Assembly (NCBI RefSeq): GCF_020329485.1 | Contig: NZ_JAGKJI010000024.1 | Span: 1-64,000 of the forward strand | Direction of reading: 5' to 3' | Length of the DNA: 64,000 nt | Origin: Bradyrhizobium cenepequi | GTDB lineage: Bacteria; Pseudomonadota; Alphaproteobacteria; Rhizobiales; Xanthobacteraceae | Shown here: piece after piece, positions 26,997 through 35,459 of the stretch | Layout: each line of letters starts with the position of its first letter | Numbering within the stretch: the first letter of the stretch is position 1 | Notes under the pieces: generated by a model | The model's database searches: none | Told to the model about the DNA's origin: nothing | Seen by the model: the letters and a program-made list of their open reading frames with translations, nothing else | Translations under genes and position numbers: made by a program

Positions 26997-27761
26997 ATGA
27001 AGCCACCGGCGCCGCCGCCCCTTTCGCTGACGCGCCTGCGGGAATTGACGCCGGCGCGCGTCGGGCTCGGCCGTTCAGGCGCGAGCCTGCCCACCGCGGC
27101 GCTGTTGGGCTTCACGCTCGACCATGCCCGTGCGCGCGATGCGGTTCATGCCGACTTCGATGTTGGGGCGCTGATGACGGGATTGAACGATCTCGGCCTG
27201 CAGCCGCTCCAGGTGTCGAGCCAGGTGCGCGATCGCCGCGACTACCTCAGGCGTCCCGATCTCGGACGGATGCTCGATCCCGAATCGCGCCGCGCGTTGG
27301 AGAGCCATGGCAAGGCGTCCGGCCAACTGGCCCTTGTAATCGGCGATGGGCTGTCGCCGACTGCGGTCAATATCCATGCGGTCGAACTGGTTCGCCGCCT
27401 GCAGCTTGCGGCCGGCCTGATCGATGTCGGCGCGACTGTGATCGCCTCCGGCGCCCGCGTTGCGCTGGGCGACGAGATCGGCGCGCTTGTCGGGGCACGC
27501 ATGGTCCTGATGTTGATCGGCGAGCGGCCCGGCCTGTCCGCGCCCGACAGCCTCGGGGCTTACCTGACCTTCGCGCCGCGGATCGGCCGCACCGATGCGG
27601 AACGAAACTGCATCTCCAACATTCATCGCGCAGGCCTTAGCTACGCGGAGGCGGCATACCGAATCGCCTGGCTGGTCCGCGAGGGATTGACCCGAGAGGT
27701 CACTGGCGTTGCGCTGAAGGACGAGAGCGGAGGCATTCCGCCGCAGTTGGGCGCACCCTGA
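26997..27761 (+). CDS. eutC: Ethanolamine ammonia-lyase small subunit
   Basis: Light subunit of the adenosylcobalamin-dependent lyase (254 aa). Recognisable stretches are TPARVGLGRSGASLPTAALLGFTLDHARARDAVH, VSSQVRDRRDYLRRPDLGR, VIGDGLSPTAVNIHA and MVLMLIGERPGLSAPDSLGAYLTF (each part of the EutC fold and its contact with B12 and EutB). Its partner eutB is separated from it by hpnP, an unusual order because the two subunits are normally adjacent. Confidence 0.95.
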   Translation: MKPPAPPPLSLTRLRELTPARVGLGRSGASLPTAALLGFTLDHARARDAVHADFDVGALMTGLNDLGLQPLQVSSQVRDRRDYLRRPDLGRMLDPESRRALESHGKASGQLALVIGDGLSPTAVNIHAVELVRRLQLAAGLIDVGATVIASGARVALGDEIGALVGARMVLMLIGERPGLSAPDSLGAYLTFAPRIGRTDAERNCISNIHRAGLSYAEAAYRIAWLVREGLTREVTGVALKDESGGIPPQLGAP

Positions 27762-27763
27762 GC

Positions 27764-27812
27764 TCATGATCCGGGAAGGCAGGACCGGCCTTCCGAAAAG
27801 ATCACGTTCGAA
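27764..27812. repeat. Dispersed palindromic repeat (GCATGATCC family), degenerate copy
   Basis: TCATGATCCGGGAAGGC and GGCCTTCCGAAAAGATCACG form the arms of a diverged copy of the element also present at 7516 and 30871. It follows the eutC stop directly. The remaining sequence to 28079 (about 270 bp) shows no gene. Confidence 0.65.
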
Positions 27813-28079
27813 CAAAGAGATGAGAGCAGGATCTGCTTCAGCCCGATCCGCTCGTGCCCTGTGACAAATCCGATACTTAATGGCGATTTTTGTACTGCAC
27901 ACGCCGATTTGACCTCTCCGTCGTGCTTGCGAGGTGGGGGAGGGGCCTGTAAAACCGGCGGCGGTCAATACTTCCGTGTTTTCAAGGGCTAGCGCCAATT
28001 GGAAGTGGCCATAGAGCGTCGTTCACGCCCGGAAAACCCAAGCTAGACAATTCGCGCCGATTTCAGAACTGGACAGGGC

Positions 28080-30467
28080 ATGCCCGAAAAGAACTCCGAA
28101 AGTCAGGTCCACGTGGGAAAGGTCGAGGAGCCGCCGCAGGGACTCAGCATCGCTTTCGGGCTGGAGCGCATCGGGCTGATCGCGGTCAAGGCGCCGATCG
28201 TCTCGCTGATCGTGCTGATCGCGCTGATGATCGCGGCCGTGTTCGGCGTCCAGCGGATCAAGATCGATGATTCGCTGTCGCAGCTGTTCCGTTCCAACAC
28301 CAAGGACTACAAGCAATACGAGGAGGTGACGAAGCGCTTCCCGGCGACCGAGTTCGACGTGCTGGTCGTGGTCGAGGGCAAGACGCTGCTGGCGCGCGAC
28401 AACCTTGAGAAATTGCGCGACATGGTCACCGACCTGCAGCTCGTCGAGGGCGTGCGCGGCCTGGTCTCGCTGTTCTCGGCGCGGCAGGCGCCGGAGCCCG
28501 GCAAACTGCCGGCGGCGCTATTCCCCAACGACCTGCCGGAAGGCGCAGCCTACGACAAGTTCGTCGAGACGGTGAAATCCAACGAGATCATTCGCGGCAA
28601 GCTGTTGTCGGAGGACGGCACGCTGGCGCTGGTCGTGCTGTCGCTTGATCCCGAGGTGGTCTCGAGCAACAAGCTGAGCACCGTGATCGGCGAAATCCGC
28701 AAGGTCATGGCTGACGACCTTTCCGACAGCGGCCTCAACGCCCAGCTCTCCGGCGTGCCGGTGATGCAGCTCGAGATCCGCAACGCGGTCGAGCGTGACG
28801 GACTGACCTATAATATCCTCGGTATCCTTGCGGGCTGCATCATCGCGATCATCTTCTTCCGGAAGATATCGTTCATGGTGGTGGCGGCGTTCCCGCCGAT
28901 GATCGCGATCCTGCTCGCGCTCGGCGGCCTCGGCTGGGCTAACTTCAATCTCAACATGTTCTTGAACGTGATGACGCCGCTCATCATGGTGATCAGCTTC
29001 TCGGACTCGATGCAGCTCACCTTTGCGGCGCGCGACCGGCTGATCGCGGGGCAGGACAAACTGAGCGCGTTCACCAATGCCGTCCGGGTGGTGGGACCGG
29101 CCTGCGTGCTGACGCACGCGACCGCCGGCATTTCCTTCATCGCGCTGCAGTTCTCCGATTCCGACCTGATCCGCAAATTCGGCGAGGCGGGCCTTGCCGC
29201 TACCATCATCGCGCTGCTCGCGGTGTTGTCGCTGGTGCCGGTATTTGGCGTGCTGTTCGTGCGCAATGAGCGCATCTTCGCGGTCAAGTTCCAGAGCGCG
29301 GATGCCGGCGTGCAGGCGCTGCGCAATTTCTGCTACTGGATCGCGGTGCGCATGGTCAGCCGGCCCGGGCTGTTCAGCTTGGTCGCGTTGCTCTTCGTCG
29401 GCGGGCTCGGCATCATCTATGCCAATCTCGAGCCGCGCTATCGGCTTGCCGACCAGGTGCCGGACAAGCGGCAGGCGGTTGAGGCCAGCAATCGGCTTGA
29501 CGCCAAGCTTACCGGCGCCAATCCGATCGACGTCCTGATCGAATTCCCGAAGGGCGCTTCGCTCTACGCGCCCGAGACCTTGAAGGTGATTGCCGAGGTG
29601 CATTCGACGGTTGAAGGTGTGGCCGGCGTCGGCAATGTCTGGTCGTTGGAGACGCTGCGCCGCTGGCTCGCCCAGAAGGCCGGCACTACCGATGTCGAGA
29701 CGCTGAAGCAATATGTCAGCGTCATTCCCGAGCATCTGGTGCGACGCTTCATCTCGGCGGAGCAGGATGCCGTCGTCGTCTCCGGCCGTGTGCCGGATCT
29801 CGATTCAAGCCAGATCCTGCCTATTGTCGAAAAGCTCGACCATTCGCTCGACAAGGTGCGCGCCGAGCATCCCGGCTACGAAATCGCCGTCACCGGACTG
29901 TCCGCGATCGCCGCGCGCAACAGCGCCAGCATGATCGAGAAGCTGAACCACGGGCTGACGCTCGAGTTCGCCTTCGTCGCGATCTTCATCGGGCTCGCCT
30001 TCCGCTCTGTCGTCGTGATGTTCTCCTGCATCCTGCCGGGCATCTTCCCGGTGGTGCTCTCAGGCACGGTCTTGTGGCTGCTCGGCGAGGGCCTGCAATT
30101 TGCGAGCGTCGTGGCGCTGACGGTATCGTTCGGCCTCGGCCTGTCCGCGACTATCCACTTCCTCAACCGCTTGAGGCTGGAGCGCAAGCCGGGCATCAGT
30201 GCGGCGCTCGCGGTGGAGCGCGCAACCGTGCTGGTGGGACCTGCGCTGATCCTGACCACGGTGGTGCTGGCCTGCGGCCTGGTGGTGACCGTGTTCTCCG
30301 ACCTGCCGTCGCTGCGCCTGTTCGGCTGGCTCTCAGCCTTCTCGATGATCGCAGCCCTCGTCGCCGACCTCTTCATCCTCCGTCCGACTGCGATGTTCCT
30401 GATCAACCTGTCGGAAAAACTGCGCGGGAGGGCCACTCCGCCACCTCAAGCCAAGGCGGCGGAGTGA
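28080..30467 (+). CDS. RND/MMPL-family exporter
   Basis: Inner-membrane RND-superfamily protein of the MMPL type (795 aa). One N-terminal transmembrane helix (about 35-58) and a periplasmic domain are followed by a five-helix bundle around residues 235-390; after a sixth helix near 440 a second periplasmic domain leads to another five-helix bundle (about 620-780). The SSD-like segments LALGGLGWANFNLNMFLNV and VALTVSFGLGLSATIHFLNRL fit proton-driven transport. It is distantly like HpnN, encoded 26 kb away, and it follows hpnP-eutC. A lipid cargo, perhaps a hopanoid, is possible but unproven. No membrane-fusion protein is encoded beside it. Confidence 0.85.
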   Translation: MPEKNSESQVHVGKVEEPPQGLSIAFGLERIGLIAVKAPIVSLIVLIALMIAAVFGVQRIKIDDSLSQLFRSNTKDYKQYEEVTKRFPATEFDVLVVVEGKTLLARDNLEKLRDMVTDLQLVEGVRGLVSLFSARQAPEPGKLPAALFPNDLPEGAAYDKFVETVKSNEIIRGKLLSEDGTLALVVLSLDPEVVSSNKLSTVIGEIRKVMADDLSDSGLNAQLSGVPVMQLEIRNAVERDGLTYNILGILAGCIIAIIFFRKISFMVVAAFPPMIAILLALGGLGWANFNLNMFLNVMTPLIMVISFSDSMQLTFAARDRLIAGQDKLSAFTNAVRVVGPACVLTHATAGISFIALQFSDSDLIRKFGEAGLAATIIALLAVLSLVPVFGVLFVRNERIFAVKFQSADAGVQALRNFCYWIAVRMVSRPGLFSLVALLFVGGLGIIYANLEPRYRLADQVPDKRQAVEASNRLDAKLTGANPIDVLIEFPKGASLYAPETLKVIAEVHSTVEGVAGVGNVWSLETLRRWLAQKAGTTDVETLKQYVSVIPEHLVRRFISAEQDAVVVSGRVPDLDSSQILPIVEKLDHSLDKVRAEHPGYEIAVTGLSAIAARNSASMIEKLNHGLTLEFAFVAIFIGLAFRSVVVMFSCILPGIFPVVLSGTVLWLLGEGLQFASVVALTVSFGLGLSATIHFLNRLRLERKPGISAALAVERATVLVGPALILTTVVLACGLVVTVFSDLPSLRLFGWLSAFSMIAALVADLFILRPTAMFLINLSEKLRGRATPPPQAKAAE

Positions 30468-30819
30468 GCGCGCTCGGTCAGATCGTTTTCGGACGAAGTA
30501 GGCACCGGTTCGCGTTAACGAAACGCATCAAGACAAATGCCAATCGATTGCGCTGTCGTGCGACGCACTCGAAGGGTTATGAGTTGACGAAGGCAGGGTT
30601 TGCAGAGGCGAGTGGCGCGACACTCAGAATAAGACTGCGAACTCTTACATCTGTAATCGCCTCTGACGTCGGGCTTGTCGTCCGATCGAGTGATCGGCAG
30701 CGGCTGGTGAACTTCCGCTTTTGAGCGCATCACTGACTCAAGTCAGACATCACGCTAGCTGCGAAAGGGTGAATAGCAGCCTGCTATAATCCAGCAAGGA
30801 AGGCCTCGCTTCGGCGAAC
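30468..30819. other. Intergenic region without recognisable gene
   Basis: About 350 bp between the exporter stop and a pair of palindromic repeats. Short open frames are present on both strands but none has a domain, a convincing start or neighbour-like codon use. Nothing else was recognised. Confidence 0.5.
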
Positions 30820-30857
30820 TAAAGCGCGATGAGATGAGGATGAATCATCGCGCTTTA
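30820..30857. repeat. Palindrome TAAAGCGCGATGA...TCATCGCGCTTTA
   Basis: Perfect 13-bp arms (30820-30832 and 30845-30857) with a 12-nt loop. It lies just before a GCATGATC-family element, and the two together look like a composite intergenic mosaic element. It could act as a transcript-end hairpin for either flanking gene. Confidence 0.7.
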
Positions 30858-30870
30858 GGTTACATTGTTT

Positions 30871-30919
30871 GAGCATGATCTTTTCGGAAAACCGGTTTCC
30901 ACTTTTCCGGATCATGCTC
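30871..30919. repeat. Dispersed palindromic repeat (GCATGATCC family), copy 3
   Basis: GAGCATGATC and GATCATGCTC ends enclose TTTTCGGAAAACCGG and CCACTTTTCCG. This is the best-preserved of three copies in the window. Its last base is the first base of the LysR-gene stop codon (TAG on the minus strand), so the element abuts the end of that gene. Confidence 0.75.
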
Positions 30920-31803
30920 TAATGCGCCGAGGCTTCCGACCGAAGCCAGTCCATTACGGCGACGGTGGGTGCGCGCGGCGCACGATCCGATCGCCTGATC
31001 AAGTGGTAGGTGTGGCCGGGAACCGTTGGGCCGAACGCTTGTACCAATCGTCCGGCAGCGAGTTCATCCCTGATCAAAGCCAGACTGAGCAACGCGATGC
31101 CTTGGCCAGCAACCGCAGCCTGGATTGCATGGCTTTCGTCGGAAAATCGAAGTTGCGGGCGTGAGGGCCCCCACGGCAATCCGGAAGCGGCAAACCAGCT
31201 CTCCCAAGTCGGGTTCAGCGGATCGACACGCTGCCATTGGAAGTGAATGAGCGGAAATCTTGGCAAATCCTGCTGAGAGACGACGCCGAGGTTCGGGTTC
31301 ACCACAGGCGCGAACGTGTCGGCAAACATGACTTCCGACGTCATTCCCGGATAAGGCCCGCGCCCGTAACGGATCGCGAGATCAATTCCGTTCTCCGTCA
31401 GATCGACAGCGTTATCCGAAGCATGGAGTTGCAGGTCGATATCCGGGTGGAGCGTTTGGAAGCCGGACACGCGCGGGACCAACAATCTCGCCGTGAACGC
31501 AGTGGTGGCCGAGATGGTCACCTGCGCGCGCTTCGTCTTCGGCATCAAGCGTTCGAGCACCGTTTCCAAGGCGTCGAAGCCATTTCGAAGGACGGGATAG
31601 AGTTGCGCACCTGCCTCGGTGAGGACGACCTTGCGCACCTGCCGTTCGAAGACGGGCAGCCCAATGTGCTCCTCTAGCGAACGTATCTGGTGGCTGATCG
31701 CCGTTGGGGTGACCGCGAGTTCACCGGCTGCGAGTTTGAAACTTCCATGCCGGGCGGCGGACTCGAAGGCGCGGAGTGCGGATAAGGGCGGTAAACGTCG
31801 CAT
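30919..31803 (-). CDS. LysR-family regulator (GcvA type)
   Basis: LysR regulator of 294 aa. The N-terminal winged helix reads LSALRAFESAARHGSFKLAAGELAVTPTAISHQIRSLEE (split here as the HTH), followed by a linker helix and a periplasmic-binding-like effector domain (about 95-290) typical of the GcvA subgroup (WQRVDPLNPTWESWFAASG). It is divergent from RidA and the Old Yellow Enzyme gene, which it probably controls through the palindrome at 31890-31906. Confidence 0.9.
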   Translation of the reverse strand: MRRLPPLSALRAFESAARHGSFKLAAGELAVTPTAISHQIRSLEEHIGLPVFERQVRKVVLTEAGAQLYPVLRNGFDALETVLERLMPKTKRAQVTISATTAFTARLLVPRVSGFQTLHPDIDLQLHASDNAVDLTENGIDLAIRYGRGPYPGMTSEVMFADTFAPVVNPNLGVVSQQDLPRFPLIHFQWQRVDPLNPTWESWFAASGLPWGPSRPQLRFSDESHAIQAAVAGQGIALLSLALIRDELAAGRLVQAFGPTVPGHTYHLIRRSDRAPRAPTVAVMDWLRSEASAH

Positions 31804-31807
31804 AGTC

Positions 31808-31824
31808 GATAAGGTGAATTTATC
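31808..31824. promoter_or_regulatory. Inverted repeat at the LysR gene start
   Basis: GATAA-N7-TTATC, 4 bp upstream of the LysR start. The arrangement suits an autoregulatory half of a LysR operator region. Support is positional only. Confidence 0.35.
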
Positions 31825-31889
31825 TCATCTGATGCCTGACAATTCCGAGTTTGTCGAGAGAATTTGTCCCGCCTAAGTCTTCCCGTATT

Positions 31890-31906
31890 GATGAGGATAC
31901 CTCATC
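31890..31906. promoter_or_regulatory. LysR-type T-N11-A operator upstream of ridA-like gene
   Basis: GATGAGG-ATA-CCTCATC is a perfect 7-bp inverted repeat containing a T-N11-A motif, the canonical LysR-binding pattern. It lies in the divergent region between the LysR gene and the RidA gene, 18 bp before the RidA ATG. Confidence 0.6.
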
Positions 31907-31924
31907 CCAATCGGGAGATTTGAG

Positions 31925-32320
31925 ATGTTGGAACGTGTCGTCACCCGGCCCGACAATTACGAGCCGTTTTTGCTCTCCCAAGGCATCAAGTTCGGCAACC
32001 TGCTGTTCATCTCCGGCCAGGCCGGGGCCGCCGACGACGGCAAGATCGTCAGCGGCGGCTTCCTCGCGCAGGGTGAGCAGGCCTTCGCAAATCTTCAGAG
32101 GGCGCTGGAAGCAGGCGGATCGAGCCTGCAAGACGTCATCAAGGTGACGATTTTCGTCACCGATATGAGCCACTTTGCCGACGTCGTTGCCCTGCGCCGC
32201 AAATTCTTCTCGGCGCCGTATCCGGCAGACACGATCGCGGAGATCAAGACGCTGTACGATCCTGCCGCGATGATCGAGATAGAGGCGATTGCGGCCATCC
32301 GTCCCGCCGGGGAGAAGTGA
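31925..32320 (+). CDS. RidA-family protein
   Basis: Small YjgF/RidA/UK114 protein (131 aa), usually an enamine/imine deaminase that hydrolyses reactive 2-aminoacrylate-like intermediates. The family pattern is visible: LLFISGQAG, GFLAQGEQAFANLQRALEAGGSSLQDVIKVTIFV and the C-terminal MIEIEAIAAI, but the strictly conserved Arg of active RidA is not clearly placed. It is 1 bp from the Old Yellow Enzyme gene and divergent from a LysR gene, so it may detoxify an intermediate of that enzyme's pathway. Confidence 0.88.
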   Translation: MLERVVTRPDNYEPFLLSQGIKFGNLLFISGQAGAADDGKIVSGGFLAQGEQAFANLQRALEAGGSSLQDVIKVTIFVTDMSHFADVVALRRKFFSAPYPADTIAEIKTLYDPAAMIEIEAIAAIRPAGEK

Positions 32321-32321
32321 G

Positions 32322-33482
32322 ATGAACTCGTCCGCTTCTGTTCCGCGATCGGATCGAACTGCTTTTCCGCAACTGTTCTCGCCACTCGCCATCGGCAGCC
32401 TTGAACTGCCGAACCGGTTGGCCGTTGCACCCATGACTCGCGTCAGTGCCGAGGCCGATGGCCGCGCGACGCCGCGTATGGTGGGCTACTACTCATCATT
32501 CGCCGCAGGCGGCTTCGGTCTCATCGTCACTGAAGGAATCTACACCGACAAGGCGTTCTCGCAGGGCTATTTGTTCCAGCCAGGTCTCACCGATGCTCGT
32601 CAGAGCGATGCTTGGCGTGCCGTCGTGGACGCGGTGCATGAGCGCGGCGGACGTATCCTCGCTCAATTGATGCATGCGGGCGCCTTGTCGCAAGGCAACC
32701 CGCATCGTGAGGGCACCGTGGGACCTTCGGCCGTGCGCCCGAAGGGGCAACAGATGGAATTCTATCGCGGCAGTGGCGAGTATGCAGTGCCAAGGGCAAT
32801 AACCGCGCCGGACATCGCCGAGGCAAAGGACGGCTTCGTGCAGGCCGCGCGTTACGCCCGTGACGCCGGGTTCGACGGTATCGAAATTCATGGTGCAAAC
32901 GGATACCTGCTCGATCAATTCTTGAGTGAAAGGATCAATGGACGTGACGACCGCTATGGCGGTGCCGTCGAGAACAGGCTGCGCCTGACGAAGGAGATCG
33001 TGCAGGCCGTTCGCTATGCCGTCGGCAACGACATGGTCATCGGCGTCCGCATCTCGCAGGGCAAAGTCAACGACTGCTTCCACAAATGGCGTGGTCCGGA
33101 GGAAGCAGCGGAAATCTTCTCGGCGCTCGGACGGCTTCCGCTCGATTATATCCACACCACCGAGTTCGAGGCTTGGAAATCGGCCTTCGGAGACGGAGCG
33201 AGCCTCGCTTCCTATGCGAAGGCGCATTCCGGAAGGCCGGTGATCGCCAACGGCTCTCTGCACGATCCGCTGGCGGCCGCTGGCCTGATCGAACGTGGCG
33301 AGGCTGATTTGGTGTCGCTTGGGCGCGGTGCATTGACTCACGCCGACTGGCCGCTTCGCGTTTTGAGCGGCACGTCCATCGCCGAGTTCGATCGAAGAAT
33401 CCTTGCACCTCTCGCCGACCTCGAGAATGCAGATCGGCTGCGTGAAGAGATCCTCGCGGCGCAGTCGGTAGCTGGCGTCTGA
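32322..33482 (+). CDS. Old Yellow Enzyme-family NADH:flavin oxidoreductase
   Basis: FMN-dependent ene-reductase of the OYE family (386 aa, TIM barrel). Visible features are LFSPLAIGSLELPNRLAVAPMTRVSA (FMN-binding start), LAQLMHAGALSQ, FDGIEIHGANGYLLDQFLSERINGRDDRYGG (shown in part; His/Asn pair that binds the carbonyl oxygen) and VIANGSL...LVSLGRGALTHADWP (phosphate-binding end). It probably reduces an activated alkene or nitro compound using NAD(P)H. The start ATG 32322 follows the RidA stop by 1 bp. It ends next to a decayed flavin reductase. Confidence 0.9.
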   Translation: MNSSASVPRSDRTAFPQLFSPLAIGSLELPNRLAVAPMTRVSAEADGRATPRMVGYYSSFAAGGFGLIVTEGIYTDKAFSQGYLFQPGLTDARQSDAWRAVVDAVHERGGRILAQLMHAGALSQGNPHREGTVGPSAVRPKGQQMEFYRGSGEYAVPRAITAPDIAEAKDGFVQAARYARDAGFDGIEIHGANGYLLDQFLSERINGRDDRYGGAVENRLRLTKEIVQAVRYAVGNDMVIGVRISQGKVNDCFHKWRGPEEAAEIFSALGRLPLDYIHTTEFEAWKSAFGDGASLASYAKAHSGRPVIANGSLHDPLAAAGLIERGEADLVSLGRGALTHADWPLRVLSGTSIAEFDRRILAPLADLENADRLREEILAAQSVAGV

Positions 33483-33483
33483 G

Positions 33484-33660
33484 ATCACCACATTCGATCC
33501 GGATAAGATGGACGCCTTGTCGGCTTACAAACTCCTGATCGGCTGCGTTGTGCCTCGGCCGATCGCTTGGGTATAGACCAGATCGGCCGACGGTATCGAC
33601 AACCTGCCACCGTTTTCTTTCTTTACCGTGGTAAGCGTTGCTACCCCGGTTGCCCTTTAA
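33484..33660 (+). pseudogene. Truncated flavin reductase-like remnant
   Basis: Translation in one frame directly after the OYE stop gives TTFDPDKMDALSAYKLLIGC and VVPRPIAWV, then a TAG at 33571-33573, then TRSADGIDNLPPFSFFTVVSV. This is the N-terminal part of a flavin reductase-like (FMN-binding split barrel) domain, in which the usual order is RPIAWVSTR...NLAPFSFF. The similarity stops near 33640, so about three quarters of the gene is missing. It probably once supplied reduced flavin or acted with the OYE gene. The break coincides with the start of a region of different composition. Confidence 0.75.
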
Positions 33661-34055
33661 TTTCCCTTGGGGCCGGGCGGGCCCATCGGTCCTGCGGGGC
33701 CTGGAGGACCCGCCGGCCCGGGCGGTCCCGCAGGACCGGGAAGGCCACAGTTTTGTATCACCACGTCTCTCGTATCCGGCCCCGAGGTGATCTTCACAAT
33801 GCAAGTGGAGGGAAACTCTGGTCCAATCCACCTAAACCCTCCAGTCGAAGTGCTCTCGACCTGCACCGTTTTGTTTGGGCTAATCTTAATCTCCACGCTG
33901 GGCTCGCGCGGTCGCCTAACCCTTCCTACGATTACTAACTCGCCCCGCGATATGGTGGCAGTCGTGATCAATATCTCGGCATATGCATTTCCATCCCATG
34001 TGGTCACACAGGCAGTCATAACAGCTAGGACGGTACCGATGAACCTTGCGAGCAT
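33657..34055 (-). CDS. Small secreted collagen-like protein
   Basis: A 132-residue protein with an N-terminal signal peptide (MLARFIGTVLAVMTACVTTW), a beta-rich central domain (about 28-100, unrecognised, two cysteines) and a C-terminal tail of about nine Gly-X-Y triplets, GLPGPAGPPGPAGPPGPAG followed by PMGPPGPKGN. The tail could form a trimeric collagen-like helix at or outside the cell surface. No other function can be assigned. It ends within 4 bp of the flavin reductase remnant, at what looks like a recombination junction. Base composition is clearly lower in G+C than the flanks. Confidence 0.7.
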   Translation of the reverse strand: MLARFIGTVLAVMTACVTTWDGNAYAEILITTATISRGELVIVGRVRRPREPSVEIKISPNKTVQVESTSTGGFRWIGPEFPSTCIVKITSGPDTRDVVIQNCGLPGPAGPPGPAGPPGPAGPMGPPGPKGN

Positions 34056-34865
<810 letters not shown>

Positions 34866-35318
34866 ATGTACGCCAATATTCTCTTGTGCACGGATGGATC
34901 GGATGTCGCGAGAAAAGGCGTTAAGCATGGGATTGCTTTAGCAAAGGCCTTGAATGCTAAAGTGACAGTCGTCACCGTAACGGAACCGCTCCCGGTCTAC
35001 TATGGGAACGGACACGCCATGGGATGGATTCCCTCGCAGGCAGAATTTGATCGCTTTGACGCAGCCTGCAAGGAAGGTGCGGGTAAAGTGCTCGATGAAG
35101 TTCGAGCGATGGCGGAGCAGATCGGGATATCTGCAGAGCTCTTGCATGTTCCGAATGCGCATCCAGCCACTGCGATTATCGAAACCGCAAAGTCCAGAGG
35201 CTGCGACTTGATCGTCATGGCCTCTCATGGGCGTCGCGGCCTCAGGAAGCTATTATTGGGGAGTCAAACATCGGAAGTCCTGGTGGATGGAAGCGTGCCG
35301 GTGTTGGTAGTGTACTAG
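34866..35318 (+). CDS. Universal stress protein (UspA family)
   Basis: Single-domain Usp protein (150 aa). MYANILLCTDGSDVARKGV is the N-terminal strand and ATP-binding start; the nucleotide-binding signature G-x2-G-x9-G-S/T appears as SHGRRGLRKLLLGSQTSEVL near residues 122-141, indicating an ATP-binding rather than UspA-type non-binding member. It probably acts in stress survival. Start ATG 34866 has AAGGAG 6 nt upstream. It is a lone gene in a lower G+C patch, with no partner. Confidence 0.88.
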   Translation: MYANILLCTDGSDVARKGVKHGIALAKALNAKVTVVTVTEPLPVYYGNGHAMGWIPSQAEFDRFDAACKEGAGKVLDEVRAMAEQIGISAELLHVPNAHPATAIIETAKSRGCDLIVMASHGRRGLRKLLLGSQTSEVLVDGSVPVLVVY

Positions 35319-35459
35319 CGGACATAAATGATAGTGCAGGGGCTTGGTGACTGTGTGGCGGATGGGTGAACATCGTTCGCCGGAGATCATGGCGCGCTAG
35401 AGCCCAAGGTCATTCTGAGCGCAGTAGCGCACAGGTCTGGTTCAATCAGAATCCAGGCT

